A stretch of 5,621 nucleotides of DNA from Methanosarcinales archaeon (GTDB lineage Archaea > Halobacteriota > Methanosarcinia > Methanosarcinales > Methanogasteraceae): assembly GCA_003661105.1 (NCBI GenBank), contig QMVM01000142.1, forward strand, positions 1-5,621, in the 5' to 3' direction. Both the position numbers and the translations under genes were made by a program. The number at the start of each line of letters is the position of its first letter. Within the stretch, counting starts at the first letter, position 1. Below the pieces are notes generated by a model. That model saw nothing but the letters and a program-made list of their open reading frames with translations, ran no database searches and was not told the DNA's origin. Positions 5,164 through 5,621 of this stretch are shown one piece after another.

Positions 5164-5226
5164 AACCACAGAGGTTCACAGAGAGTCATTGTTCAACTCT
5201 CGTGTCCCTCTGTGCTCTCTGTGGTT
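5164..5226. repeat. Imperfect palindromic 'ACCACAGAGG' dispersed repeat between hepT and hsdM
   Basis: AACCACAGAG (5164-5173), followed by CACAGAG (5177-5183), is mirrored by CTCTGTG (5208-5214) and CTCTGTGGTT (5217-5226), forming a long imperfect stem with about 24 bases between the arms. Sequences built from CCACAGAG and ACACAGAG units, whose translation gives strings like HREHRG, are a familiar dispersed repeat of some bacterial and archaeal genomes. It lies 54 bases after hepT and 61 before hsdM. A TTTT follows the right arm, so the folded RNA could act as a weak terminator or attenuator between the toxin-antitoxin pair and hsdM, or as an RNA-processing site. No flanking direct repeat was found that would show recent insertion. 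Confidence 0.7.
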
Positions 5227-5287
5227 TTCCGAACCTAATTCCAGAAGATAATAAAAAGTCTCTATGATTGTTGGAGTCGTTTGAAAC

Positions 5288-5621
5288 ATGAGAAAAAAGA
5301 ACAACAGAAACGGTAAAGTCATCAATTCACAAGCCGCTATGGATAAAGCGGTCAAATCGATCTGTGACATCCTGCGCCGTGATAAGGCGAAGGGTGCACG
5401 GCTCTATGTGCCTGAATTGACATGGATGTTCTTCTTGCGGTATCTGGACATTATGGAGGAAAAAGAAGAACGGTGGGCGAAAGCATTGCGCGGAACGTAT
5501 CACGAACCGATTGAACCGCCATACCGGTGGAGGGACTGGGTTACTGGCGGGAAGCGGCACGAACTCTCAGAAGAACACGGTCTTGGCTCAGTTCTATCCT
5601 TCGTGAACGACGAACTCTTTC
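5288..5621 (+). CDS. hsdM: Type I DNA methyltransferase subunit HsdM, N-terminus only (3' partial)
   Basis: An open frame runs from ATG 5288 off the right edge (111 complete codons). The visible part is the helical N-terminal domain of HsdM: AAMDKAVKSICDILRRDK, LYVPELTWMFFLRYLDIMEE and SEEHGLGSVLSFVNDELF. The catalytic N6-adenine domain, with SAM-binding FxGxG and NPPF motifs, would lie beyond the window. HsdM methylates adenine in the target chosen by HsdS, and this subtype normally pairs with EcoEI-like HsdR, matching the gene at 1188. GGAG (5273-5276) lies 11 bases upstream, an acceptable ribosome binding site. The gene is separated from hepT by 178 bases holding the palindromic repeat and AT-rich strings (5117-5134, 5246-5258) that could include its own promoter, so it may be expressed apart from hsdR. 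That would let methylation precede restriction. Confidence 0.88.
   Translation, partial: MRKKNNRNGKVINSQAAMDKAVKSICDILRRDKAKGARLYVPELTWMFFLRYLDIMEEKEERWAKALRGTYHEPIEPPYRWRDWVTGGKRHELSEEHGLGSVLSFVNDELF

Noticed and set aside
5164..5226. Standard intrinsic terminator after hepT
   Set aside because: The stem is long and imperfect with a large loop and only four T after it; it matches a dispersed repeat better, though some termination activity is possible.
5176..5370. A minus-strand open frame ending in HREHRG-like residues
   Set aside because: That string is the known false translation of the CCACAGAG-type repeat, and the rest overlaps the hsdM start.

Overview
The window is an accessory defence locus on the + strand, built around a type I restriction-modification (R-M) operon that shows clear decay. 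The host is uncertain. The box upstream of hsdR (a purine-rich BRE-like stretch followed by TTTATATT), the Shine-Dalgarno sites, the MntA/HepT pair and the dispersed 'ACCACAGAGG'-type repeat would all fit a methanogenic archaeon. They do not exclude a bacterium such as a deltaproteobacterium, so I treat this as a weak inference.

Layout: (1) 1-240, the 3' end of a gene whose C-terminus is a winged helix preceded by an NVPV-repeat linker. (2) About 215-937, the remains of a first hsdR of the long type I family. It carries a frameshift, an in-frame TGA, an Ala in place of the catalytic Glu of ExK, and an internal deletion that joins the nuclease domain to the Walker A region. No hsdM or hsdS accompanies it. 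(3) About 938-1187, a non-coding region with a possible promoter, an imperfect inverted repeat and a very strong ribosome binding site that serves a 13-codon mini-ORF rather than hsdR directly. (4) 1188-3570, a second, unrelated hsdR of the EcoEI-like family. Its nuclease and helicase motifs are all intact, but a one-base frameshift between 3205 and 3237 puts its C-terminal domain out of frame. (5) 3585-3758, a shortened HicB-like protein without a HicA. (6) 3760-4398, a half-length HsdS with one target-recognition domain. (7) 4425-5109, a complete MntA/HepT nucleotidyltransferase/HEPN toxin-antitoxin pair overlapping by 8 bases. (8) 5164-5226, an imperfect palindromic repeat. (9) 5288 to the window end, the N-terminus of HsdM.

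Working together: HsdR, HsdS and HsdM would form a type I R-M complex in the unusual order R-S-M. A HicB-like gene lies between R and S, and a toxin-antitoxin pair lies between S and M. HsdS with one recognition domain would have to dimerise to bind DNA in the usual bipartite way. With the frameshift, HsdR would lose the domain expected to dock on the methyltransferase, so the locus may be modification-only unless the frameshift is a sequencing error. The dead hsdR upstream suggests this site has housed more than one type I system in succession. I found no wholly new system. The most interesting feature is the composite arrangement of a type I operon interrupted by toxin-antitoxin genes and placed beside the relic of an older system.
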